Source: Micromonospora endophytica
Lineage (GTDB): Bacteria > Actinomycetota > Actinomycetes > Mycobacteriales > Micromonosporaceae
Assembly (NCBI RefSeq): GCF_003236305.1
Contig: NZ_POTX01000039.1
Location: forward strand, 1-32,786
Length of the DNA stretch: 32,786 nucleotides
Reading direction: 5' to 3'
The position numbers and the translations under genes are program-made. A model generated the notes under the pieces. It was not told where the DNA came from and did not search any database. It saw nothing but the letters and a program-made list of their open reading frames with translations. Numbering within the stretch: position 1 is the stretch's first letter; every line of letters starts with the position of its first letter. This document shows positions 1 to 6,970 of the stretch, piece after piece.

Positions 1-916
1 GTGCCGGGGTGGGGGGTAGCGGCGGGAGGATCGCGGTCGGCTCGATGGCTCCGGTCGCCTCGGTGCGGGCGGACGGCCAGGGCAGCAGCGCGGTGGCGGC
101 GGATCCGAGCGCGCCGGCGGCGACGGCGATCAGGGCAGCGTAGTACGGCCAGAGTTGGTAGCGGTCACCCGCGTGACCCGGACCCGCAGCCAGATAGGCG
201 AAGGCCACCAGCAGTGGCCCGGCGCTGCCGCTCGCCCCGCTGACCAGCGGTGCACACCCGTGCCGGCGGGCCAGGGCACCGGTGGCCGCGCCCGCCAGCA
301 GGGTCAGCATCGGCAACAGCAGCAGGGCCAACCGTTGCGTCGTGTCGTCGGTGAGCCACGCCGGCTCCAGCACGCCGAGGCGAACCGGGGTCAGCGGCCC
401 GCTGTCTCCCAGCGACGGTACGACCGACAGCAGCGCCACCAGCCACAGCACGCCGGCCAGGGCGACCGCGTTCCAGGCGAAGGGCGGCTGTGCCAGCACG
501 GCCAGCACGGCACCGGCGCCGATCAGCGCGCCGAGCACGGCGCAGACGGCCACGGTCCAGATCGGGTGCACCGACCCGGTCTCCGCGCTGCGGGCCAGCT
601 GCATGCACAACGGCGCCACGACCACGGCGCCCAGCGCGGCACTGCCGGCGACGGCCAGCTGCCGACGCAGGCCGGTGAGGTGCCCGTCGGCACGGGCCAG
701 CCGCTCGACGAGCAGGGCAGCGGCGACGGCTGCGTTCGTCGCGAACCAGCCGACCCAGACGAGCTGGGCCGGCCACTGGTTGACGGCGGCACCGGTGAAG
801 GTGCCGGTGAGCCTGACGATGCCGAAGCCGAAGGCGAGGCCGAGCTGACCGGCCCCGGCCAGCAGGCTGACGCCGAATGCCGTGAGCATCAGGCGGCTCA
901 AGGTCCGATGGGCCAT
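1..916 (-). CDS. Polytopic membrane protein of unknown function (3' end beyond the window)
   Basis: The minus strand reads open from an ATG at 916 to the left edge (305 codons, no stop). The product starts MAHRTLSRLMLTAFGVSLLA and shows about eight hydrophobic helices, roughly residues 10-32, 47-70, 86-106, 119-141, 146-167, 193-213, 225-243 and 255-278. A Pro-rich, probably cytoplasmic C-terminal stretch begins near residue 290. I recognise no catalytic motif or named family; similar hypothetical integral membrane proteins are common in Micromonosporaceae. The start is supported by TAACGT placed exactly seven bases before the ATG and by the absence of a Shine-Dalgarno sequence, which suggests a leaderless message. 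Long ORFs in other frames here are GC shadows, because only this frame gives alternating hydrophobic helices and loops. Confidence 0.8.
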   Translation of the reverse strand, partial: MAHRTLSRLMLTAFGVSLLAGAGQLGLAFGFGIVRLTGTFTGAAVNQWPAQLVWVGWFATNAAVAAALLVERLARADGHLTGLRRQLAVAGSAALGAVVVAPLCMQLARSAETGSVHPIWTVAVCAVLGALIGAGAVLAVLAQPPFAWNAVALAGVLWLVALLSVVPSLGDSGPLTPVRLGVLEPAWLTDDTTQRLALLLLPMLTLLAGAATGALARRHGCAPLVSGASGSAGPLLVAFAYLAAGPGHAGDRYQLWPYYAALIAVAAGALGSAATALLPWPSARTEATGAIEPTAILPPLPPTPA

Positions 917-923
917 GTCCGGC

Positions 924-929
924 ACGTTA
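924..929 (-). promoter_or_regulatory. -10 element (TAACGT) for leaderless membrane-protein mRNA
   Basis: On the minus strand TAACGT is followed by exactly seven bases and then the ATG at 916. This is the same TANNNT-N7-start geometry seen at five other genes in the window. No Shine-Dalgarno sequence precedes the ATG. Confidence 0.5.
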
Positions 930-963
930 CGGTTCGTCGCCACCGATCGCCACCGGCACGCCG

Positions 964-985
964 GAGCAGGGCGTATGACCTGCTC
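964..985 (-). terminator. Hairpin downstream of the cupin gene
   Basis: GAGCAGG (964-970) pairs perfectly with CCTGCTC (979-985) across an 8-base loop, about ten bases past the cupin stop codon on the minus strand. It has no U-tract, as is common for actinobacterial terminators. It probably ends the ATPase-LLM-cupin transcript. Confidence 0.5.
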
Positions 986-994
986 GGAGCGGGT

Positions 995-1324
995 CTACTT
1001 CAGCTCGACCAGGCGGGCCAGATAGGTGGTGTCACCGACGTTGGTCAACATGTGAACCGCACCCGGATCGCGGTAGACCACCCCGCCGGTCGGCTCGTCC
1101 GCGTCGATCCGGACGCCGTCGACGGTCTGGATCACGTTCTTCGCACCCTGGACGGCCACCACCAGGTACGGGTGGTCGTGCCGGTGCAGCGGCTGGCCCT
1201 CACCCGGCTCCAGCCGGATGTGCCAGACCCGGACCCGGTCGTTCTCGAACACGATCTCCTGACCCACCGGGCCGAGGACGAGACCCTCCCCGGGCGAGTG
1301 GGCGTCGGGCGGTGGTGAGGTCAT
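995..1324 (-). CDS. Small single-domain cupin protein
   Basis: A 109-residue protein with one cupin fold. The N-terminal metal-motif region contains PLHRHDHPYLVVAV (about residues 40-53, with the His ligands in HRHDH). The second motif is reduced to PGAVHMLTNVG (about residues 87-97), whose His could complete a 3-His or 2-His/Glu site. Such small cupins bind a divalent metal and act as dioxygenases, isomerases or ligand sensors; the substrate cannot be read from the sequence. Its ATG (1324-1322) overlaps the stop of the LLM oxidoreductase gene as ATGA, so the two are probably translationally coupled. Co-expression with an ABC ATPase and a flavin/F420 oxidoreductase suggests a step in processing whatever the transporter imports. 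Confidence 0.85.
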   Translation of the reverse strand: MTSPPPDAHSPGEGLVLGPVGQEIVFENDRVRVWHIRLEPGEGQPLHRHDHPYLVVAVQGAKNVIQTVDGVRIDADEPTGGVVYRDPGAVHMLTNVGDTTYLARLVELK

Positions 1325-2277
1325 CGGATTCCGTCCAGTTGGGGAAGCACCTCGGCGGCGATGAGTTCCAGGTGATCCAGGTCGGTGAGGTCGGTCAACC
1401 GCAGATGAACCCGCTCGGTGCCGATCTGCGCGAACTCGCCGATCCGGTCGAGCAGTTGTTGCGGCGAGCCGACGACCGGGGCCTCGGGCGGCAGGGCGCT
1501 CTTGGCGTGCAACGGGGCGGCCCGCCGGTGAGCTTCCGCGTCGGTACGCCCGATGGCCGCCACGATGCCGGCGGAGAGCCGCAGCGGAGCGCGTCCGCTC
1601 TCGGCGCGGCCGACCCGCTCGGACGCCTCCCGTGCCCGCTCGTACGCCTCGCCGGTCTGCGCGATGCCGGTGAACGGCACGTTGAACTCGTCGGCGTACC
1701 GGGCGGCCAGCTCCGGGGTGCGCTTGGCGCCGCGGCCGCCGACGATCACCGGCGGGCCCGGCTGCTGCACCGGCTTGGGCAGGGCGGGGGCGTCGGTGAG
1801 CCGGTAGTGCTCACCGGTGTAGCTGTAGGTCCCGCCCGACGGGGTGCGCCAGAGACCGGTGATCACTTCGAGCTGCTCGGCGAGTCGGTCGAACCGCTCG
1901 CTCGTACCCGGGAACGGGATGCCGTACGAGAGGTGTTCACGGGCGTACCAGCCGGCCCCGATCCCGAGCTCGACCCGGCCGCCGCTCATCTGGTCCACCT
2001 GCGCCACCATGACGGCCAGCGGTCCGGGCAGCCGGAAGGTCGCCGAGGTGACGAGCGTGCCCAGCCGGATCCGGCTGGTCTCCCGGGCGAGTGCGGCGAG
2101 CGTGAGCCAGGCGTCGGTGGGCCCGGGCAGCGACGGTTCGTCGCCCATGGCCTGGTAGTGGTCGGCCCGGAAGAAGCCGTCGAAGCCGCCGTCCTCGGCG
2201 AGCCGGGCGAACCGGAGTTGGTCGTCGTAGCTGGCGCCTCGGTGCGGTTCGGTGAAGACGGCGATCCGCATGTTCAT
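1321..2277 (-). CDS. LLM-class F420-dependent oxidoreductase
   Basis: A 318-residue TIM-barrel oxidoreductase of the luciferase-like monooxygenase superfamily, starting MNMRIAVFTEPHRGASYDDQ. Recognisable family segments are the N-terminal strand with a DDQLRFARLAEDGGFDGFF-type helix, the GTLVTSATFRLPGPLA segment (about residues 78-93), GRVELGIGAGWYAREH (about 110-125), and VIVGGRGAKRTPELAARYAD near residue 195. These match the actinobacterial F420-dependent subgroup better than FMN-dependent alkanesulfonate monooxygenase SsuD, but the cofactor cannot be proved here. The ATG at 2277 overlaps the TGA of the upstream ATPase gene (ATGA); a second in-frame ATG lies at 2271. The 3' end overlaps the cupin start in the same way. 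It likely oxidises or reduces the imported substrate. Confidence 0.88.
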   Translation of the reverse strand: MNMRIAVFTEPHRGASYDDQLRFARLAEDGGFDGFFRADHYQAMGDEPSLPGPTDAWLTLAALARETSRIRLGTLVTSATFRLPGPLAVMVAQVDQMSGGRVELGIGAGWYAREHLSYGIPFPGTSERFDRLAEQLEVITGLWRTPSGGTYSYTGEHYRLTDAPALPKPVQQPGPPVIVGGRGAKRTPELAARYADEFNVPFTGIAQTGEAYERAREASERVGRAESGRAPLRLSAGIVAAIGRTDAEAHRRAAPLHAKSALPPEAPVVGSPQQLLDRIGEFAQIGTERVHLRLTDLTDLDHLELIAAEVLPQLDGIR

Positions 2278-3059
2278 CGCTCCTCCGCGCCCACGCCCGC
2301 CGGCTGGTCGCGTTCCATCAGCAGCTCGTGCAGGTCGGCGCTGACCTGGGCGACGTCGGCCAGGTGCGCGTTGCGGCCGAGGGTACGGGGCCGGGGAATC
2401 GTCACCTCGACGATCTTGCGGACCCGGCCCGGCCGCGGGCTGAGCACCACCACCCGGTCGGCGAGCAGCACCGCCTCGTCGATGGAGTGGGTGACGAAGA
2501 CGATCGTCGCGCCGGTGCGCATGTGCACCCGCTGAAGTTCGCCGGCGAGTTCCTCGCGGGTCAGCGCGTCCAGCGCGGAGAAGGGCTCGTCCATCAGCAT
2601 CACCCGGGGGTCGCCGATCAGCGACCGGCACAGCGACACCCGTTGCTGCATGCCGCCGGAGAGTTCGTGCGGCAGCCGCTTCTCGAAGCCGGCCAGCCCG
2701 GCGACGTCGAGCAGTTGCCGGGCTCGGTCGCGATGATCGGCCCGCTTCCAGCCGAAGATCTCCACCGGCAGCAGGACGTTGTCCAGCACGGTGCGCCAGG
2801 GCAGCAGGGCCGGCCGCTGGAACAGCATCGCGATGTCCGGGCGTGGCCCGGTGATCGGCGTGCCGTTCACGGTGACCTCACCCGAGGTGACCGGGATCAG
2901 GCCGGCGATCAGCCGGAGCAGGGTGGACTTGCCGCATCCGGAGCGACCGAGCACGGCGACGAACTCGCCCTCGGCCACGTCGAGGTCGATGCCGCGCAGC
3001 GCCTCGACCCGGCCGGAACGGCCGTCGAAGGTGCGGGACACCTCGGACAGACGGATCAT
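2274..3059 (-). CDS. ABC transporter ATP-binding protein (SsuB/TauB/NrtD type)
   Basis: A 261-residue nucleotide-binding subunit. Visible motifs are Walker A GRSGCGKST (residues 38-46), the Q-loop Gln81 in LFQRPALLPWRTV, the signature LSGGMQQR (133-140), Walker B VMLMDEPFSALD (about 153-164) and the switch His in VTHSIDEAVLLADR. The LLPWRTVLDNV wording after the Q-loop is typical of the nitrate/sulfonate/taurine uptake family. Its partners, the lipoprotein at 3327 and the permease at 4482, lie on the opposite strand across a 267-bp divergent region. A GGAGG sequence nine bases upstream supports the ATG at 3059. It would energise import at the inner face of the membrane. The gene is first in an ATGA-coupled unit with the LLM oxidoreductase and cupin genes. 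Confidence 0.93.
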   Translation of the reverse strand: MIRLSEVSRTFDGRSGRVEALRGIDLDVAEGEFVAVLGRSGCGKSTLLRLIAGLIPVTSGEVTVNGTPITGPRPDIAMLFQRPALLPWRTVLDNVLLPVEIFGWKRADHRDRARQLLDVAGLAGFEKRLPHELSGGMQQRVSLCRSLIGDPRVMLMDEPFSALDALTREELAGELQRVHMRTGATIVFVTHSIDEAVLLADRVVVLSPRPGRVRKIVEVTIPRPRTLGRNAHLADVAQVSADLHELLMERDQPAGVGAEER

Positions 3060-3326
3060 CTCCGGGGGCCTCCGCTGAGTGAGCGATCAGGAGTCCGGCA
3101 AAGGTTATCCGGCCTGCCCCTGATCAGAGCGTCCGGGGTGGACACTACTTTGTATCCGTTCCGCAACCCGATACGCCTGGCGTCGCAACTGTGGGGTTCT
3201 CGTACGCTGTGCCCGCGAAGAGTCCCCCTGGTATGCGGTGTCGGCTTCCACCTCCGGCCGTCGATGCCGCCCCGACAAACCCCCTCCCGGCGGCACGGAC
3301 GCCCCGGTGGGAAAGGAAGTGCACTG
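3060..3326. promoter_or_regulatory. Divergent control region of the split ABC system
   Basis: The 267 bp separate the ATPase and binding-protein genes. GATCAGG (3085-3091) and CCTGATC (3119-3125) form a perfect 7-bp inverted repeat with a 27-base spacer. The repeat could be an operator or a leader hairpin of the ATPase transcript. I could not assign convincing -35/-10 pairs on either strand, and I see no TPP riboswitch signature (no CTGAGA core). Confidence 0.35.
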
Positions 3327-4349
3327 ATGAGAAGGCTGACCCGTACGGTCGCCGCGGCCACCATGGCCACCGCGCTCGCCCTCGTCTCCGCCGCCTGCGG
3401 ATCCGACGACGACGACAAGGGCGGTGTCGGCTCGTCCCTGGAGCAGGTGACCTACCTCACCTCGTTCGGCAACTTCGGGCGTGACTCCTACGCCTGGGTG
3501 GCCAAGGAGAAGGGCTTCTTCAAGGACGCCGGCTTCGAGGTGGACATCAAGGCCGGACAGGGCACCGGCAACGTGATCCAGACCATCGTCGGCGGTCAGG
3601 CGCAGTTCGGCCCGATCGACCTGACCGGTGGTCTGCTCCAGGTCGGCAACGGCGAGGCCAAGGACTTCGTCGCGGTGGCCGCGATCCAGCAGCGCACCAT
3701 GGCCGCGATCGCCACCGTCGAGGGCACGGGCATCAACACCCCGAAGGACCTGGAGGGCAAGACGCTCGCCGACACCCCCAGCTCGGTGGTCCGCAACCTC
3801 TTCCCGACGTACGCCCGGATGGCGGGCATCGACTACGCCAAGGTGAAGTGGGTCAACGGTGAGGCGCAGACCCTGATGGGCACGCTCGCCTCCGGTTCGG
3901 TGGACGGCATCGGACAGTTCGTCGTCGGTCAGCCCACCATCGAGGCGGTGACCAAGAAGAAGGCCGTCCTGCTGCCGTACAGCAACGTGATGCAGGACCT
4001 CTACGGCAATGTGCTGATCACCTCCAAGCAGTACGCCACCGAGAAGCCGGAGCAGGTCAAGCGCTTCACCGAGGCACTGCTCAAGGGCCTGGAGTACGCC
4101 CTGACGAACCCGCAGGAGGCGGCCGAGATCCTGGCCAAGAACGCCGAGGCCGTCAACCCCGCCGCAGCTGCCGCCGAGCTTCAGCTGATGGCCGGTTACG
4201 TCCGCTCCAGCAACTCCGGCACCGCACTGGGCACGCTGGACAGCGGCCGGGTCGCCAAGAGCATCGCGATCCTGCGCGGTGCCGGTGCCCTGAAGTCGGA
4301 CCTCACCCCCGACCAGGTCATCGACTTCAACCTCACGCCCAAGGCCTGA
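3327..4349 (+). CDS. ABC transporter substrate-binding lipoprotein (NMT1/SsuA-like)
   Basis: A 340-residue type-II periplasmic-binding protein. The N-terminus MRRLTRTVAAATMATALALV is a charged and hydrophobic signal; it is followed by SAAC, a relaxed lipobox, with Cys29 as the probable lipidated residue. The mature part begins with an Asp-rich linker and continues with LTSFGNFGRDSYAWVAKEKG, typical of the NMT1/THI5-SsuA-NrtA fold. GGQAQFGPIDLTGGLLQVGNG is the usual ligand-loop region. Length fits the sulfonate/taurine/riboflavin-precursor group and is shorter than NrtA nitrate binders. A GAAAGGAAG ribosome site seven bases upstream fixes the ATG. The permease gene follows in the same direction after 132 bp, and the ATPase gene is divergent. 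The ligand is unknown. Confidence 0.9.
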   Translation: MRRLTRTVAAATMATALALVSAACGSDDDDKGGVGSSLEQVTYLTSFGNFGRDSYAWVAKEKGFFKDAGFEVDIKAGQGTGNVIQTIVGGQAQFGPIDLTGGLLQVGNGEAKDFVAVAAIQQRTMAAIATVEGTGINTPKDLEGKTLADTPSSVVRNLFPTYARMAGIDYAKVKWVNGEAQTLMGTLASGSVDGIGQFVVGQPTIEAVTKKKAVLLPYSNVMQDLYGNVLITSKQYATEKPEQVKRFTEALLKGLEYALTNPQEAAEILAKNAEAVNPAAAAAELQLMAGYVRSSNSGTALGTLDSGRVAKSIAILRGAGALKSDLTPDQVIDFNLTPKA

Positions 4350-4388
4350 GGACGAGACTCGCACCCGAGGCCGATCGGTTCGACACGG

Positions 4389-4413
4389 GGTGCGCCGCAC
4401 CGGCAAGCCGGTG
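4389..4413 (+). terminator. Intercistronic hairpins between binding protein and permease
   Basis: Two mutually exclusive short stems share bases. GGTGCG/CGCACC occupies 4389-4401 and CACCGGC/GCCGGTG occupies 4398-4413. Stem-loops after the binding-protein gene are common in ABC operons, where they stabilise the upstream message and reduce permease expression. There is no U-tract, so partial termination or 3'-end protection is more likely than full stop. Confidence 0.4.
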
Positions 4414-4481
4414 GGGCGTACCCCCTTGCCATGCCAGACCCGCGCACCCGCCAGCGTCACCCGAATAGCAGGAGGAACCCG

Positions 4482-5342
4482 ATGACCGACGTCCGCCCAC
4501 GCCAGCCGGATGCGGCGCGCGGACCGGCGCCGTCCCAGGCGGCACCGCGCGGCCGGCAGCGGCGCCCCGCCGACCTGCGCCCGGCGGCCACCGCGGCCCT
4601 GCTACCGGTCGCCGGTTTGCTGATCGCCCTGGGCCTCTGGTGGCTGGTCGCCCGGCTGGAGCTGATCCATCCGGCTGCCCTGCCACCGCCGGCCGACGTG
4701 TGGACCGCCTTCGCCGAGCGGCCGGCGCGGCTGCTGGAGCACACCCTCGCCACCACCGGCGAGATCCTGGTGGGCTTCGCGCTCTCGGCGGTGGCGGGCG
4801 TACTGCTCGGTCTGGCGCTGGCCGCCTCCCGGACGGTCGAGCGGATGTTCACCCCGCTGCTTGTCGCCATCAACGCGGTTCCGAAGATCACCCTCGGGCC
4901 GCTGTTGGTGGTGGCGCTCGGCTGGGGACAGAAACCCATCCTGACCATGGTTTTCCTGCTGTGCTTCTTCCCGATCGTGCTCTCCACCGCGACCGGTCTC
5001 ACCACCACGCCGGCGGAGCTGGCCGAGCTGGTCCGCTCCTACAACGCCTCCCGCTGGCAGGCGTTCCGCAAGGTACGGTTCCCGGCCGCGCTGCCGCAGA
5101 TCTTCGTCGGCCTCAAGGTCGCCATGCCGCTGGCCGCGATCGGTGCGGTGATCGGTGAGTTCCAGGCCGGTGAGGGTGGCCTCGGGTACGTCATCCAGCA
5201 GTACGCGGGCATCGGGGACACCGCCACCGCCTGGGCGGCCATCATGCTTGTCGCCCTGGTCAGCATCCTGCTCTACAGCGTGTTGGTGCTCGTCGAGCGC
5301 CGCAGCCTGCCCTGGCTGCGGGAAACCACGTCCAGCCGCTGA
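4482..5342 (+). CDS. ABC transporter permease (SsuC/TauC type)
   Basis: A 286-residue inner-membrane subunit. After a 45-residue basic/Pro-rich cytoplasmic N-terminus come about six transmembrane helices. The EAA-type coupling loop lies about residues 180-215, with ELVRSYNASRWQAFRKVRFP followed by ALPQIFVGLKVAMPLA. The IGAVIGEFQAGEGGLGYVI segment near the end is diagnostic of the sulfonate/nitrate/taurine permease family. AGGAGG at 4470-4475 supports the ATG at 4482. It forms the channel for the ligand captured by the upstream lipoprotein, powered by the divergent ATPase. Its stop ends two bases before the stop codon of the convergent lipoprotein gene at 5345, leaving no room for a dedicated terminator. 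Confidence 0.92.
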   Translation: MTDVRPRQPDAARGPAPSQAAPRGRQRRPADLRPAATAALLPVAGLLIALGLWWLVARLELIHPAALPPPADVWTAFAERPARLLEHTLATTGEILVGFALSAVAGVLLGLALAASRTVERMFTPLLVAINAVPKITLGPLLVVALGWGQKPILTMVFLLCFFPIVLSTATGLTTTPAELAELVRSYNASRWQAFRKVRFPAALPQIFVGLKVAMPLAAIGAVIGEFQAGEGGLGYVIQQYAGIGDTATAWAAIMLVALVSILLYSVLVLVERRSLPWLRETTSSR

Positions 5343-5344
5343 GA

Positions 5345-6526
5345 TCAGCTCGCCAGTCGCCACCGACCGTTGCGGGCCACGAGCGTGGTCAGTGCCTGCG
5401 GCATGAGCCCGGAGTGGTTGTCCGGCGTCATCCGGATCGGCCCGGACAGCCCGTCCAGCTGGGCGGTCTCCAGCAGGTTCCGGATGCCCTCCCGGTCGAC
5501 CTGACCGGCCGGCCCGCCGGCCCGTAGTTCCGCGTCCGCGATGAGTTGGATGGCGTCGGCCGCGAACGACGACGAGCCGTGGTAGCCGCCGTAGCGGGCG
5601 GTGTAGTCCTGGAACCACTGCCGGCGGGCCGCCTTCGCGGGCGTGGTGGCGATCACGTCGTCGATCACCATCGTCTGGGTGAAGACCAGTCGGGCCCGCT
5701 CGGCGTCCTCGGCCGCCTCACCGAGGAAGAGGTTGCCGGCGGCCAGGGCGTCGAGGAACAGCCCGCCGTTGAAGCCCGCCCGCCTGGCCGCGCCGGTGGC
5801 CAGCATGGCCTGCTCCGGCGGGGTCCAGATGACGAGCGCGTCGGGCGCGACCGAGGTCAGCGTGGTGACCTGTTGGTCCACGTTGTTGCTGCCACCCCGG
5901 ACCGACGCCTCGGCCGCCACCTGGATGTTGGCGTTGGCGAACTCGCGACGCAACGCCTGGGCGCCCTCGCGTCCGTACGTGTCGTCGCTGCGCAGCAGGC
6001 CGACCGTGTCGATGCTGCGGCGCTGCAGCTCGACGGTGAGCGCGCTGGCGTTGTCGGCCGGGTTCGGTGCCAGCTTGAACACGTATCGGCGCTCCGCCAC
6101 CGGGTTGGCCACGGCGTCGGCCGCGGCCAGCGCGACAGTCGGGATCTTCTGCTCGTTGATGGTGTTCGCCGCGCCGACGGCGCATTCGTGGCAGCCGCCC
6201 ATGATGATGGCGCTGACCCGTGGATCCTTGCTGAACTCGGCGATGTTGCGCAGGGACTCGCCGGCGTCGGAGCGGTTGTCCTTTGGCAATAGTTCGATCG
6301 ATCGGCCGTTAAGCGCACCGGAGGCGTTCAACTGCTCGATCTTCAGTTCCATCGCCTGCTGGTACGCCTTCCCCACCTCAGCGGCGGCGCCGGACAGCTC
6401 CAGGTCGACGGCGATGACGATGGGGGAGGTGTCCTGCTCATCTCCGCCGAACTGGCAGCCGGTGAGGGTGGTGGCCAGCATGGTCGACGCGACCAGGGTG
6501 GCGGTCGCGGAGCGGAACGGGGTCAA
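5345..6526 (-). CDS. Orphan type-I substrate-binding lipoprotein (Peripla_BP_6 / LivJ-like), TTG start
   Basis: A 393-residue lipoprotein. I chose TTG at 6526 because AGGAGG lies six bases upstream (complement of 6533-6538) and because it gives a compact signal, MTPFRSATATLVASTMLATT, followed by a perfect lipobox LTGC (Cys24). The longer open frame upstream has no signal-like start. Mature features are IVIAVDLELSGAAAEVGKAYQQAMELKIEQLN, a branched-chain amino-acid-type opening, and later IIMGGCHECAVGAANTINEQKIPTVAL. The fold resembles LivJ/AmiC receptors. No LivHMGF permease or ATPase genes are nearby, so it may act as a receptor or serve a transporter encoded elsewhere. It is divergent from the conservon kinase gene. 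A plausible sigma-70 promoter lies about 100 bp upstream. Confidence 0.85.
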   Translation of the reverse strand: MTPFRSATATLVASTMLATTLTGCQFGGDEQDTSPIVIAVDLELSGAAAEVGKAYQQAMELKIEQLNASGALNGRSIELLPKDNRSDAGESLRNIAEFSKDPRVSAIIMGGCHECAVGAANTINEQKIPTVALAAADAVANPVAERRYVFKLAPNPADNASALTVELQRRSIDTVGLLRSDDTYGREGAQALRREFANANIQVAAEASVRGGSNNVDQQVTTLTSVAPDALVIWTPPEQAMLATGAARRAGFNGGLFLDALAAGNLFLGEAAEDAERARLVFTQTMVIDDVIATTPAKAARRQWFQDYTARYGGYHGSSSFAADAIQLIADAELRAGGPAGQVDREGIRNLLETAQLDGLSGPIRMTPDNHSGLMPQALTTLVARNGRWRLAS

Positions 6527-6970
6527 CTCTGTCCTCCTGATGCGGCGCTGGGGGCCGGTCACCGGTGGCGCGACCATCCGCAGTGGATATTCGGAGTGCG
6601 CCTGCCGTACCGTGTGCGCGAAGCCTGCAAAACCTTGCCAATGCCAGGCGCTGTGGTCAAGCGGGGCGATCGGCTGCGTTTCGGGACAGGGATCCCACAT
6701 GTTGGGGTAACAAGATGTTTTCCGATACTCACGCTCGCGACACGAATGACCACTCTGGAGGTACCTGCCCTGATCAAGGGCACCGCCGAAATGTAGGTAT
6801 TAGTTGTCTCCATCACTGGATGCGCTCCCACAGACCGTTTCCTGCCTCACCGCGGCTTCCCAAAAACGATCTCGTCTGATGAAATCGCGGCCGGGCCGCG
6901 CACGGCGCCGGCCGTCGCTACCCCCGCGGGTCGACGGGTCAGGCGTGGAGAAACCGACGGAGGCGATGTC
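6527..6970. other. 444-bp divergent intergenic region between lipoprotein and conservon
   Basis: I find no convincing gene here. The region is visibly richer in A/T than its flanks, especially 6700-6860. The left part carries a good promoter for the lipoprotein gene (6632-6660). For the conservon only a weak TGATCA-N17-TAGGTA candidate (6771-6799) is visible, with TSS near 6806. A strong ribosome site, CGGAGG (6958-6963), precedes the kinase GTG. The length and composition suggest additional operator sites that I cannot name. Confidence 0.5.
6632..6660 (-). promoter_or_regulatory. Sigma-70-like promoter of the lipoprotein gene
   Basis: On the minus strand TTGACC (6660-6655) is followed, after exactly 17 bases, by CAAGGT (6637-6632), a near-consensus vegetative promoter. 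Initiation near 6625 would leave an untranslated leader of about 100 bases before the TTG start. Confidence 0.5.

Noticed and set aside
3060..3326. Possible TPP or other riboswitch before the NMT1/THI5-like binding protein
   Set aside because: No conserved riboswitch core (for example CTGAGA) is present, and the ribosome site is not sequestered in an evident stem.
6746..6796. A 16-codon ORF (MTTLEVPALIKGTAEM) in the conservon upstream region, considered as a small peptide gene
   Set aside because: No ribosome site, no TANNNT-N7 geometry, and no neighbouring maturation genes.
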